The notes under the pieces: model-generated
Seen by the model: the letters and a program-made list of their open reading frames with translations, nothing else
What the model was told of the DNA's origin: nothing
Database searches by the model: none
Shown here: positions 53,314 to 61,847 of the stretch, piece by piece
How the letters are laid out: each line of letters opens with the position of its first letter
Position numbering within the stretch: position 1 is the first letter of the stretch
Position numbers and translations under genes: made by a program
Source of the DNA: Hyphomonas johnsonii MHS-2
GTDB lineage: Bacteria > Pseudomonadota > Alphaproteobacteria > Caulobacterales > Hyphomonadaceae
DNA: 64,000 nucleotides
Direction of reading: 5' to 3'
NCBI RefSeq assembly: GCF_000685275.1
Contig: NZ_ARYK01000004.1
Coordinates: forward strand, 1 to 64,000

Positions 53314-54464
53314 CGAAAATCATTTTTCCAGCGCCCGTGGAGAGCGAAGCTGCAGAACAATTGCGCGCTGACGTGCGTGCATTCCTCAACGACGCCCTGG
53401 CGGACCGGACCCCGCTCCAGCGCGCCGAAAGCTGGAGCGGGTTCGACCGCGATTTCAGCCGGGCCATCGGGCAGCGCGGCTGGTTGGGCATGACCTGGCC
53501 CAAGGAATATGGTGGCGGAGAGCGCAGCACGTTCGAGCGCTATGTCGTCGTTGAGGAAACATTGGCCGCAGGCGCGCCTGTTGCCGCGCACTGGTTCGCC
53601 GACCGGCAAAGCGGCCCGACGCTCCTGCGCTACGGCACCGAAGCGCAGAAGCACGCGATCCTGCCGCGTATCGTCGCTGGTGAATGTGTTTTCTGTGTCG
53701 GCATGAGCGAGCCCGATGTCGGGTCTGACCTCGCGGCGACGCGCACCCGTGCAGAGCGCCAGGGTGATGGATCGTGGAAGGTGAACGGCACCAAGCTGTG
53801 GACGACCTATGCGCACGAATCCGACTACATGATCCTGTTCTGTCGCACGTCGGGTGGGCCGGCGGACAGGCACAAGGGCACCAGCCAGCTGCTGGTCGAC
53901 ATGAAGCAAACTGAAGGCGTCAGTGTACGGCCGATTATCGACCTCATGGGGCGGCATCATTTCAACGAAGTGCATTTCGAAGATGCCGTGCTTCCGGCCG
54001 ATGCCTTGCTCGGCGAGGAAGGGCAAGGCTGGGCGCAGGTCATGGGCGAGCTGGCCTTCGAGCGTTCGGGGCCGGAGAGGTTCCTGTCCTCGATCCAGTT
54101 GCTGACCGAGCTGATCGGCGCATTGCAGGACAGCAAGGGCGCCGCGGCGGAAGCCGCGATCGGCAGGCTGTTCGCGCACCTGGTGACCCTTCGCCATATG
54201 TCGCGCGGGGTGGCAGCCCTTCTGGAGGCCGGCGAGAATCCGGGAATCCATTCTGCCATCGTCAAGGACCTGGGCGCTGCTTTCGAGCAAGACCTGCCCG
54301 ACATTGCCCGCAGCCTTGTCGATGAAGAACCGGACTTGCAGAGCACCAGCAATTTCGCCGCCGTTCTCGCGTACACCATGATGGCAGCGCCGGTCTTTTC
54401 CCTGCGGGGCGGAACACGGGAAATCCTGCGTGGCATCATCGCGCGACAGCTTGGTCTGCGCTGA
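53310..54464 (+). CDS. acyl-CoA dehydrogenase
   Basis: A 384-residue flavoprotein of normal length. N-terminal domain with GWLGMTWPKEYGGG, beta domain with FCVGMSEPDVGSDLAATRTRAE (FAD and substrate region) and GTKLWTTYAHESDY, then the C-terminal helical domain ending with LRGGTREILRGIIARQLGL. Introduces an alpha,beta double bond into an acyl-CoA. The residue pattern is that of heteromeric or steroid/cyclic-acid dehydrogenases, and its partner is the short form just upstream. Confidence 0.92.
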   Translation: MTKIIFPAPVESEAAEQLRADVRAFLNDALADRTPLQRAESWSGFDRDFSRAIGQRGWLGMTWPKEYGGGERSTFERYVVVEETLAAGAPVAAHWFADRQSGPTLLRYGTEAQKHAILPRIVAGECVFCVGMSEPDVGSDLAATRTRAERQGDGSWKVNGTKLWTTYAHESDYMILFCRTSGGPADRHKGTSQLLVDMKQTEGVSVRPIIDLMGRHHFNEVHFEDAVLPADALLGEEGQGWAQVMGELAFERSGPERFLSSIQLLTELIGALQDSKGAAAEAAIGRLFAHLVTLRHMSRGVAALLEAGENPGIHSAIVKDLGAAFEQDLPDIARSLVDEEPDLQSTSNFAAVLAYTMMAAPVFSLRGGTREILRGIIARQLGLR

Positions 54465-54477
54465 CCAGAGGAGATTC

Positions 54478-55359
54478 ATGATGGTTGAATATGTCGAAGT
54501 GGCGCCGCGTGACGGTCTGCAGAATGAACCGGTCAGCTTGTCCGTGGACCAGAAGGTCGCACTGATCGAAAAGGCAATCGCGGCAGGCGCGCGGCGGCTG
54601 GAAGTGGCCAGCTTTGTGCGCCCCGATGCGGTTCCGCAAATGGCCGGCGCCGAAGACGTTGTTGCCAGACTGGTACCCGGCGCGGCGCGCTATATCGGTC
54701 TCGTGCTCAACAAGCGCGGTGCCTTCCGGGCGCTTGCAACCAATGTTCACGAGGTCGGTTTCGTCTGTGTGGCAAGCGATACATTTGGCATGCGGAATCA
54801 GCGACAGACCAGTGAGCAGTCGCTGTCGGAGGCGGGCGATGTCATGGCAATCGCGCAAGGTGTGGGCCGCGCCGCCCACGCCATGATCGCCGTTGCATGG
54901 GGATGCCCCTTCGAAGGCGCAACGTCCCCTGACCGGGTGCTGGCCATGGCTGAAATGCTCGCGGAGCAGGGCAGCATGGAGGTAGGCCTCGCCGATACGA
55001 TCGGCATCGCAAGGCCGGACGAAGTTGAATCGCTGACCCGGCGCGTGAAGGCAGTGGTCGCGCCGATTCCGGTTCGGGTGCACCTTCACGACACGCGCGG
55101 CATGGGGGTGGCCAATGCAATGGCCGCAATCGCCGGCGGCGCGAGCATCATCGACGCCGCCATCGGCGGGACGGGCGGGTGCCCGTTTGCGCCGGGCGCA
55201 GCGGGCAATCTGGCGACCGAAGACCTCGCCTACGCGCTGGGCAAAGGGCTCGACGTCGATCTCGATGCGGTGGTCCAAACTGCCGTGTGGCTGAACGAAC
55301 AATTATCGCGCACGTGTTCCAGCGCCCTTGTCCGCGCGAGTCTGGCGAGCGCGGGCTGA
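54478..55359 (+). CDS. hydroxymethylglutaryl-CoA lyase
   Basis: A 293-residue DRE-TIM enzyme that cleaves 3-hydroxy-3-methylglutaryl-CoA to acetoacetate and acetyl-CoA, or acts on related 3-hydroxy-3-methyl acids. Signatures: VEVAPRDGLQNE (metal-binding Asp), ARRLEVASFVRPDAVPQM, HLHDTRGMGVANA and the active-site Cys in GGTGGCPFAPGAAGN. ATG 54478 follows AGGAG; a second ATG comes next. It is on the plus strand directly after the dehydrogenases, consistent with the same pathway. Confidence 0.93.
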   Translation: MMVEYVEVAPRDGLQNEPVSLSVDQKVALIEKAIAAGARRLEVASFVRPDAVPQMAGAEDVVARLVPGAARYIGLVLNKRGAFRALATNVHEVGFVCVASDTFGMRNQRQTSEQSLSEAGDVMAIAQGVGRAAHAMIAVAWGCPFEGATSPDRVLAMAEMLAEQGSMEVGLADTIGIARPDEVESLTRRVKAVVAPIPVRVHLHDTRGMGVANAMAAIAGGASIIDAAIGGTGGCPFAPGAAGNLATEDLAYALGKGLDVDLDAVVQTAVWLNEQLSRTCSSALVRASLASAG

Positions 55360-55417
55360 GGCCTCTGGGGGCAGGGTGCCGACAGTCTGATCGCCGCGCC
55401 GCCGACGCGGCGGTCGA

Positions 55418-56578
55418 TCACTCGCTGAGCCAGCGCTTCCTTATTTCATCAGTATCCTGCCCGATATGGCGCGGCGCGCTGCGGCGGACGGTAGACGGCG
55501 TGCGCGACAGTTTCGGGAAAGGGGCCTGCATCGGAACCGGACCCAGTTCCGGATCGTCGACTGTGATGATGGCCTCGCGCGCGGCGAAATGGGGATCGGA
55601 CAGCATGTCCTCCGCATCGAGGATGCGCCCGGCAGGGACACTGTGCTCGATCATCAGCGCTTCGAGTTCGTCGACCGTCAGAGTCGCGGTCCAGACGTTG
55701 ATCATGCCGTCGAGTTCTTCCTGGTTGCTGCCGCGGGACGTGTGAGTGGAGAAACGTGCATCCTGGGCGAGTTCAGGGCGGCCCATCGCCTGGCACAGGC
55801 GGGCAAACACGCTGTCCTGGTTTGCCCCGATCAGGAATTCCCCGTCACGGCACTGATAGACATTTGATGGCGCAATGCCCGGCAATTTGGAACCCGTGCG
55901 TCCTCGCTTGTGGCCCGCGACCGCCCACTCCGGAATGAGGCCTTCCATGACTTGCAACACCGATTCATAGAGTGCGACATCGACAATCTGGCCCTTGCCA
56001 CTTGTCTTCCGCTCGTGAAGCGCGGCGAGCGCGCCCATGCAGCCATAGCTGGCGGCCAGCGTGTCGCCGATCGAGATACCCATCCGGGCCGGCACCCGAT
56101 CGGGTTCTCCCACGATCTTCCGCCATCCGCCCATCGCTTCGGCAATGCCGCCGAAACCAGCGCGGGATGCGTAGGGCCCGGTCTGTCCATAGCCGGACAC
56201 CCGAACGACAATCAGGCGTTCGTTCATCTTGACCAGGTCCTGGGGATCAAGCGCCCACCGTTCCAGCGTGCCCGGACGGAAATTCTCGATCAATATGTCG
56301 GCTTTTGCGATCAACTGGCGGGCCAGATCTTGCCCGTCCGGGGTCTTGAGGTCTGCGACAACGGAAAACTTGTTGCGTGCAATCACCTGCCACCAGACAG
56401 GCTTGTCGCCCTGGCCCCAGGCGCGCATCGGATCACCGCCTTTCGGTGGTTCGATCTTGACGACCTCGGCCCCCATGTCGCCGAGCAGCTGCCCGCAAAA
56501 CGGGCCGGCGATGAGCTGGCCCAGTTCGACAACGCGCAAGCCGGCTAGCGGCCCTTCTCTTTCACTCGATCCTGTCAA
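55418..56578 (-). CDS. CaiB/BaiF-type CoA transferase
   Basis: A 386-residue family III CoA transferase that moves CoA between carboxylic acids. It starts GPLAGLRVVELGQLIAGPFCGQLLGDMGAEVVKIE, has VADLKTPDGQDLARQLI and the active-site Asp in ISIGDTLAAS, and ends with a conserved C-terminal domain. It converges with the lyase. Its promoter faces the phosphotransferase operon across about 530 bases. Confidence 0.92.
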   Translation of the reverse strand: MTGSSEREGPLAGLRVVELGQLIAGPFCGQLLGDMGAEVVKIEPPKGGDPMRAWGQGDKPVWWQVIARNKFSVVADLKTPDGQDLARQLIAKADILIENFRPGTLERWALDPQDLVKMNERLIVVRVSGYGQTGPYASRAGFGGIAEAMGGWRKIVGEPDRVPARMGISIGDTLAASYGCMGALAALHERKTSGKGQIVDVALYESVLQVMEGLIPEWAVAGHKRGRTGSKLPGIAPSNVYQCRDGEFLIGANQDSVFARLCQAMGRPELAQDARFSTHTSRGSNQEELDGMINVWTATLTVDELEALMIEHSVPAGRILDAEDMLSDPHFAAREAIITVDDPELGPVPMQAPFPKLSRTPSTVRRSAPRHIGQDTDEIRKRWLSE

Positions 56579-57110
56579 TTTAAATATACCGTCTGTTTCG
56601 AAAATTGGGTGTCAATATCCTCTGGGACGAAGCCAGGGTGCTTGGTCTTTCTGAGCGGTGCGTCTGGCCACGGTGTCCGGAAATTGCATCCTCAGGCGGC
56701 GTGGGCATGTCCGCAAAGTGCGCCGCAAGAACCGGGGGGCGCTTCTGCCTGTTACCGAACACCAGCAATCGCCTGCACAATCCCGTGAATTCCCGGCTGA
56801 AATCAAAATCGGATGCAGTTGGAGGCGTGCGGCGCTCCATTGGTTTTCCCGGACCGACGTGAATCATTGCATGGGCCGTGCGGGGACCGACGAGCCGAAA
56901 TAGGCTGTAAATGCAGGTAGATGAACCAATTTTTGCGTCAATTGCCACAATATCCCCTCTTGGTGCAGGCCGGGTTCCAAAAGATTTCATGCTTTTGCCC
57001 TGCTTTGTTTTCTGATTTGAATTTGACCGGATTGCATGCAAAATGCAAGGGTAATGTACCAACACCAATCGGCGCGACCCGACTGGACGCTTATGACCGG
57101 AGGGGAAAAC
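56579..57110. other. non-coding divergent control region
   Basis: About 530 bases between the CoA transferase and the kinase gene. The open frames here (for example 56580-57068 minus) show no family pattern and are rejected. The only clear signal is the palindrome near 57032. Confidence 0.6.
57032..57041. promoter_or_regulatory. TTGCATGCAA palindromic operator
   Basis: A perfect 10-bp palindrome 70-79 bases before the kinase start, a spacing close to that of the copy before the ThDP lyase. A half-site AAATGCAAG follows immediately. Confidence 0.6.
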
Positions 57111-58184
57111 ATGTCTTCACAATCGACTGCCGACGCGGGCGTGCTGCCGCGCGCCGGCGATATTGACGCCAAGGCTGCGCAGCGGCTGGAACAGTGGTTG
57201 AAACGCGAGGTTCCGGCGCATGATGGTCCGGTCTCAATCGCCCGGTTCGCAGGGGGCCAGTCCAACCCGACTTTCCGGCTCTCCACTGCGCACGGCGACT
57301 ATGTTCTTCGGCGCAAGCCGCCGGGTGCCTTGTTGCGGTCGGCGCACGCCATCGAGCGGGAATATGAAGTCATGGCGGCGCTTGGCCCCAGGGGTTTCCC
57401 TGTTCCCCGCACCTTCGGTATCTGCCTGGATGAATCGGTTATCGGGTCGGCCTTCTATGTGATGGAGCTGGTCGAAGGCCGTATCCTGTGGGACCCCAAA
57501 TTGCCCGGCATGGCGCCATCCGAACAGCGCGCCATCTATGATGCGCAGATTGATGCCCTTGCCGCACTTCACCGGATCGACCCGGAAACGGCCGGATTGT
57601 CGGACTTCGGCAAGCCGGGCAATTATTTCGCCCGGCAGGTTTTCCGCTGGACCAGTCAGTATCAGGCCTCCGAACCGGCAGATGACGAACACATGCAGCG
57701 TTTGATGGCCTGGCTGCCTGAAACGATGCCGCCCGAGGTGCCTGCCCGGATTGTCCATGGCGACTACCGTATAGACAACATGATCCTGAAGCCTGACCGG
57801 CCCGAGATTGCGGCCGTGCTGGACTGGGAATTGTCCACACTGGGCGATCCCATCGCTGATCTGACAAATTTCCTGATGATGTGGCGCATGCCTGCCGGCG
57901 AACGCACTGCGCTGCACGCGGTCGATTTCGATACGTCGGGCATTCCGACAATGGAGGAAGCACTCGACCGATACCTGGCGGCATCGGGCAGCGTGCTTGA
58001 TCGACCGGTGGACTGGTACATTGCCTTCAACCTCTTCCGGCTCGCTGCCATCCTGCAGGGTGTGGCCGGTCGTGCGGCCAGGGGGCAGGCGAACAATGAG
58101 CGAGCCCTGGCGGCGCAGAGCCGGGTTGGGCCACTGGCGCGTGCCGCCTGGGAGAGCGCTCGCCGGGCTGGAGCACCGGCATGA
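57111..58184 (+). CDS. APH-type phosphotransferase (ACAD10-like)
   Basis: A 357-residue kinase-fold protein of the aminoglycoside-phosphotransferase family. It has ARFAGGQSNPTFRLS (nucleotide loop), YVLRRKPPG (ATP-binding Lys), VHGDYRIDNMILKPD (catalytic HGDYxxxN) and LDWELSTLGDPIADL (DWE metal site). Many APH proteins encoded with acyl-CoA genes phosphorylate hydroxyacyl-CoAs rather than drugs; this is inferred from context. ATG 57111 has GGAGGGG upstream. The stop overlaps the ligase start by four bases. Confidence 0.88.
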   Translation: MSSQSTADAGVLPRAGDIDAKAAQRLEQWLKREVPAHDGPVSIARFAGGQSNPTFRLSTAHGDYVLRRKPPGALLRSAHAIEREYEVMAALGPRGFPVPRTFGICLDESVIGSAFYVMELVEGRILWDPKLPGMAPSEQRAIYDAQIDALAALHRIDPETAGLSDFGKPGNYFARQVFRWTSQYQASEPADDEHMQRLMAWLPETMPPEVPARIVHGDYRIDNMILKPDRPEIAAVLDWELSTLGDPIADLTNFLMMWRMPAGERTALHAVDFDTSGIPTMEEALDRYLAASGSVLDRPVDWYIAFNLFRLAAILQGVAGRAARGQANNERALAAQSRVGPLARAAWESARRAGAPA

Positions 58185-59884
58185 ACTGGCCAGTTTGCAG
58201 TATTGCCGAAGCCCGCGCCGCCCTGACGAAGACGGGCGCCCCTTTCGAGACGCGCGACGAAAAAATCGGCGACGATGTGTTGCGGACATACGTTCATGCC
58301 CCGTCGCATATAAGGCAGGTTCTCGATGACAGTCGTCGTTTCGCGGATCGCGATTTCCTTGTCTATGAAGGTGACCGCGTCACTTTCGAGGCTCATTGGC
58401 GTGCCGCCAATGCATTTGGCAGGGCGCTGGCCGAGCGTTACGGAATCGAGAAGGGTGACCGTGTGGCAGTGGCCATGCGGAATTTCCCGGAATGGCCGGC
58501 CTGTGCTTTTGGCGCATTGGCGATTGGTGCCATCCTCGTGCCGCTGAATGCGTGGGAAACAGGTGCGGGGCTGGCGCGCATGATCCGTGACAGCGGCGCG
58601 AAAGTGACGGTTGTTGACAGTGAACGCCTCGAGCGCCTGCAGGGCGAGGAGCATGGCTCGACCCTGATCACGGTCCGCGACGGCGGCGGGGATGACCGCT
58701 TCGAGCGGCTGGTCGGCCCGGTTGCCGAATGGTCAATGCTTCCGGACCGGCCCGCGCCCGACCGCACACTTGCCCCGGACGACCTCGCGACAATCGGGTT
58801 CACATCCGGCACGACGGGCGCGGCAAAGGGCGCGCTCGGCACGCATCGCGGCGCCATGACAAATCTCGTCAGCACGCAGTACCGCGCTGCGCGGGCGGCG
58901 TTGCGCAGAGGCGATTCCTGGCCGCCTGCTGCCGCGAAAGAGCAGCTGGTCGTGCTGCTGCCGCTGCCCTTCTTCCATGCGACGGGCATGCATTCCGGAC
59001 TGGTTCCCGCTCTGGCGCGCGGCACGCGGCTTGTGGGGATGCACCGCTGGGACCTGGAAAAGGCGCTGGCACTGATTGAAGCGGAACGCGCCAACATTCT
59101 CGTGCTTGTGCCGACATTGGTCGAACAGCTGCTGCAACATGTGCCTGACGGGGGCATGGAGGGACTGGAGAGCGTGCACACCGTGACATATGGCGGGGCA
59201 CCGGCCTCGGCCGATCTTGCCGCCGGCGTGCAGTCGCGCTTCCCGGGCGCGTCTCCGGCACAGGGGTACGGGGCGACAGAGGTGACGTCGCTGATTGCGT
59301 CGAACAGCCATGAAGACCTGATCGCACGCCCGGATAGCGTCGGCACGGTGGTGCCATGTTGCGATATCAGGATTGTTGACGACCACGGCAACGACGTCGC
59401 CACGGGCGCGCCTGGCGAACTCTGGGTCAGGGGGCCAAACGTGTTCCGAGGATACTGGGAACTTGAAGATGCAACGTCGGCAGTCAAGCAAGGCGCCTGG
59501 TATCGAACCGGCGATATCGTGACGATGGATGAGGAGGGGTTCATCTTCGTCAAGGATCGGAAGAAAGACATGGTGATCCGTGGCGGCGAGAACATCTACT
59601 GCGCCGAGGTGGAGCAGGCGATCGGTCGCATTTCGGGTGTCGTCGAATGCGCGGTATTCGGGTTGCCCGACAAGATCATGGGCGAGATTGTCGCTGCGAC
59701 CGTGGTTGCACACACGCAAGCGGGCCTGACGGCGCAGGGCGTCCGGGACCGCCTCGCGGCCGACCTGGCCGCGTTCAAGGTGCCAACGGTCGTCTCCGTG
59801 GTCGACGCGCCTCTTCCACGCAACGCCGCAGGCAAGGTCCTGAAGCACAAACTTCGTGACGAAATGCAGGTTGAACAAGCATGA
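58181..59884 (+). CDS. acyl-CoA synthetase (AMP-forming ligase)
   Basis: A 567-residue ANL-superfamily ligase activating a carboxylic acid with ATP and CoA. Motifs: P-loop TIGFTSGTTGAAKG, YGATEVTS, TGDIVTMDEEGFIFVKDRKKDM with the hinge Asp and Lys, and the C-terminal catalytic Lys in PRNAAGKVLK. It is the second gene of kinase-ligase-NTF2-like and overlaps both neighbours by ATGA, so the three are tightly co-translated. Confidence 0.93.
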   Translation: MNWPVCSIAEARAALTKTGAPFETRDEKIGDDVLRTYVHAPSHIRQVLDDSRRFADRDFLVYEGDRVTFEAHWRAANAFGRALAERYGIEKGDRVAVAMRNFPEWPACAFGALAIGAILVPLNAWETGAGLARMIRDSGAKVTVVDSERLERLQGEEHGSTLITVRDGGGDDRFERLVGPVAEWSMLPDRPAPDRTLAPDDLATIGFTSGTTGAAKGALGTHRGAMTNLVSTQYRAARAALRRGDSWPPAAAKEQLVVLLPLPFFHATGMHSGLVPALARGTRLVGMHRWDLEKALALIEAERANILVLVPTLVEQLLQHVPDGGMEGLESVHTVTYGGAPASADLAAGVQSRFPGASPAQGYGATEVTSLIASNSHEDLIARPDSVGTVVPCCDIRIVDDHGNDVATGAPGELWVRGPNVFRGYWELEDATSAVKQGAWYRTGDIVTMDEEGFIFVKDRKKDMVIRGGENIYCAEVEQAIGRISGVVECAVFGLPDKIMGEIVAATVVAHTQAGLTAQGVRDRLAADLAAFKVPTVVSVVDAPLPRNAAGKVLKHKLRDEMQVEQA

Positions 59885-60300
59885 CGGGAAGCAAGATGAC
59901 CAATGTTGATGAAACGCCAGAGATGGCGGCGGGAAGGTTGCTGTTTGACACAGTCGAGAATGGAGACCTTGAGCAACTTCACGATATCTTCGCACCGGGT
60001 GCTGTGGTGTGGCACAATACGGACAATGCGTTGACGGACATTCCGACAACGATCCGCAACCTGGAAACCATTCGCGCCAGCGCGACCGAATTCCGGTATG
60101 AAGATATCCGGCGCAAGGCCACCGTCGATGGGTTCGTGCAGCAGCATACATTGGTTGTGAAAATGCCGGGCGGGCGCACCATTCACGACATGGGGTGCTG
60201 CATATGCACCGTCGTGGATGGCCGCATTACGCATATGGACGCCTATCACGACTCCGCGGCAACAGGCGCGATGGCCCACAAGGCTACTGACGAGGTGTGA
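59881..60300 (+). CDS. NTF2-like (SnoaL-type) protein
   Basis: A 139-residue protein with a typical SnoaL-like arrangement: DTVENGDLEQLHDIFAPGAVVWHNTD, then IRNLETIRASATEFRYEDI, then GGRTIHDMGCCICTVVDGRITHMDAYHDS. It is the second such protein in the island. The catalytic role cannot be stated; Asp and His residues suit an isomerase, dehydratase or hydrolase. The last gene of the operon, it converges with the GntR gene. Confidence 0.82.
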   Translation: MTGSKMTNVDETPEMAAGRLLFDTVENGDLEQLHDIFAPGAVVWHNTDNALTDIPTTIRNLETIRASATEFRYEDIRRKATVDGFVQQHTLVVKMPGGRTIHDMGCCICTVVDGRITHMDAYHDSAATGAMAHKATDEV

Positions 60301-60302
60301 GT

Positions 60303-60338
60303 TAGCCGGGGCAGGCACAAAGTGCAGGCGCCCGGCTA
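60303..60338. terminator. hairpin between convergent NTF2-like and GntR genes
   Basis: TAGCCGGG and CCCGGCTA form an 8-bp outer stem, with an inner GCAC/GTGC stem, in the 35-base gap between convergent genes. The right arm runs into the GntR stop codon. It may end transcripts from both sides. Confidence 0.45.
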
Positions 60339-61034
60339 GTCGCTGGAGTCCTCGTCGTGGGTGTCCTCTTCCGGCTCGCTTCCGGACATCGTGGTTTTGC
60401 CTGCATTTTTCATCAAGGTATTCCGCGCCGAAAGAATGTGCGCTGTCATGATCGCACCCGACCAGTCCCGATCCTTTGCCTCGAGGGCGTTGGTCAATTC
60501 GATATGCTGTGCGGCCGACCGCCGAATCTGTTCAACCGAATAGGACCGGAACGTGTTGAGGACCAGAGGGACCTCGACGATGCTGCCGAGCAGGGTGCGT
60601 AGGCGTTCGTTCCCGCTCGCATCCAGTACCAGTTTGTGGAACTCGTCATTCAGCGCGGTAACCTGTTCCGGATCAGGTTTCTCCGTCAGCGTGATGGCCT
60701 GCATCTCGTCAGCGATCCGCCGCAATTCCTGGAGTTGCAGATCCGAGATCTGCGATGCCGCTTCGCGCGCGGCGAAGCTCTCGAGCAGGATACGGAGATC
60801 GTATATCTGTTCGATCTCGCGCTTGCTCCACGTCGCGACAAACGCGCCGCGATTGGGAATGAACTGGATCAGCGCTTCGGCGTGCAGGCGGCGCATCGCC
60901 TCTCGGACGGGCGTCCGACTCAAACCGGATTCTTCGGCCAGGGCCTGGGCGGTCAGGTGGGAACCCGGGGGATATTTCCCCTCGCGAATGCCGTCCCGAA
61001 TTGTTTCGTAGGCGATGTCTACTGCTTTGACCAA
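60336..61034 (-). CDS. GntR-family transcriptional regulator with FCD domain
   Basis: A 232-residue regulator. N-terminal winged helix with HLTAQALAEESGLSRTPVREAMRRLHAEAL, typical of GntR, then an FCD ligand-binding domain with the expected metal/acid-binding positions (LRILLESFAAREA, NDEFHKLVLDASGN, HIELTNALEAKD). FCD regulators usually repress catabolic operons until an organic acid binds. It is probably the local regulator of this island and the protein that binds TTGNATGCAA. A TTG start is used. It follows an SDR gene by 54 bases. Confidence 0.9.
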   Translation of the reverse strand: MVKAVDIAYETIRDGIREGKYPPGSHLTAQALAEESGLSRTPVREAMRRLHAEALIQFIPNRGAFVATWSKREIEQIYDLRILLESFAAREAASQISDLQLQELRRIADEMQAITLTEKPDPEQVTALNDEFHKLVLDASGNERLRTLLGSIVEVPLVLNTFRSYSVEQIRRSAAQHIELTNALEAKDRDWSGAIMTAHILSARNTLMKNAGKTTMSGSEPEEDTHDEDSSD

Positions 61035-61088
61035 GAGTCTCTGCCTTTGCGATTGCGTTCGTGCCTTGTCGGCGTCGATCCGGTTAAT

Positions 61089-61847
61089 CTATTGAATCCA
61101 CCACTCATGCTGTCCTCGCGGCACCCGGTAGGCACCGTCCAGCCGGATAACGCTCCCATTCAGCATCCGATTGCATCCGATATGCTCCACCATTTCAGCA
61201 AATTCAACTGCTTGGCCGGGCCGGTCGGGATAGACGACCTGTTCGCGCAGCCAATCTACCATGGGGCCGCGCGCTTTAGAGAACATCGGCGTTTCGAAAA
61301 TTCCCGGCGCGACTGTCATCACCCGGATGCCGTATCGGGCAAATTCACGGGCGAGGGGAAGGGTCATGGCATTTATCCCTCCCTTGGCCGCAGCATAGGC
61401 CGCCGTGCCGATCTGGCCCTCCATGGCGACGATCGAGGACGTGTTGATGATCACGCCCCGTTCGCCCTGATCGTCAGCCTCGTTCTCCATCATCCGTCCG
61501 GCGGCCGCTCTGGCAAGATTGAAGCTGCCCAGGGTGTTGACTTCCAGGACGCGGCGAAAGGTTGCGCCGTCGACCCGTGAGTCCGGTCCGGCGCTCAACC
61601 CGGAGCCTCCGGTGCCCGTAGTGTTCAACACCAGGCGCAGTGGGCCCAATTGGTCTGCCAGGGCGTTCACCGCTTCTGTCACCTGCGGCTCGTCTGAGAT
61701 ATCCGCAGCGACGAAAGGGGCGTCGTCGCAAGGGTTCAGGTCCATGACCCCGACCTTCATCCCCTTCCGAACGAGATGGCGGACTGTTTCCGCTCCAAGA
61801 CCCGACGACCCGCCCGCGACGATCGCGGCTGCTCCATTCAAGTTCAT
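61089..61847 (-). CDS. short-chain dehydrogenase/reductase
   Basis: A 252-residue SDR with the Rossmann motif IVAGGSSGLGAETV, LVLNTTGTGG, the catalytic Ser in INTSSIVAMEG, the YAAAK (YxxxK) catalytic pair and a C-terminal VNRVPG-type segment. It most resembles 3-hydroxyacyl-CoA dehydrogenases of the type II family and would oxidise a hydroxyacyl-CoA intermediate. The start overlaps the upstream MFS stop by four bases. Confidence 0.9.
   Translation of the reverse strand: MNLNGAAAIVAGGSSGLGAETVRHLVRKGMKVGVMDLNPCDDAPFVAADISDEPQVTEAVNALADQLGPLRLVLNTTGTGGSGLSAGPDSRVDGATFRRVLEVNTLGSFNLARAAAGRMMENEADDQGERGVIINTSSIVAMEGQIGTAAYAAAKGGINAMTLPLAREFARYGIRVMTVAPGIFETPMFSKARGPMVDWLREQVVYPDRPGQAVEFAEMVEHIGCNRMLNGSVIRLDGAYRVPRGQHEWWIQ

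Noticed and set aside
56580-57068. 162-residue minus-strand open frame between the CoA transferase and kinase genes
   Set aside because: Arg/Pro-rich with no conserved pattern, and it would cover the operator at 57032.
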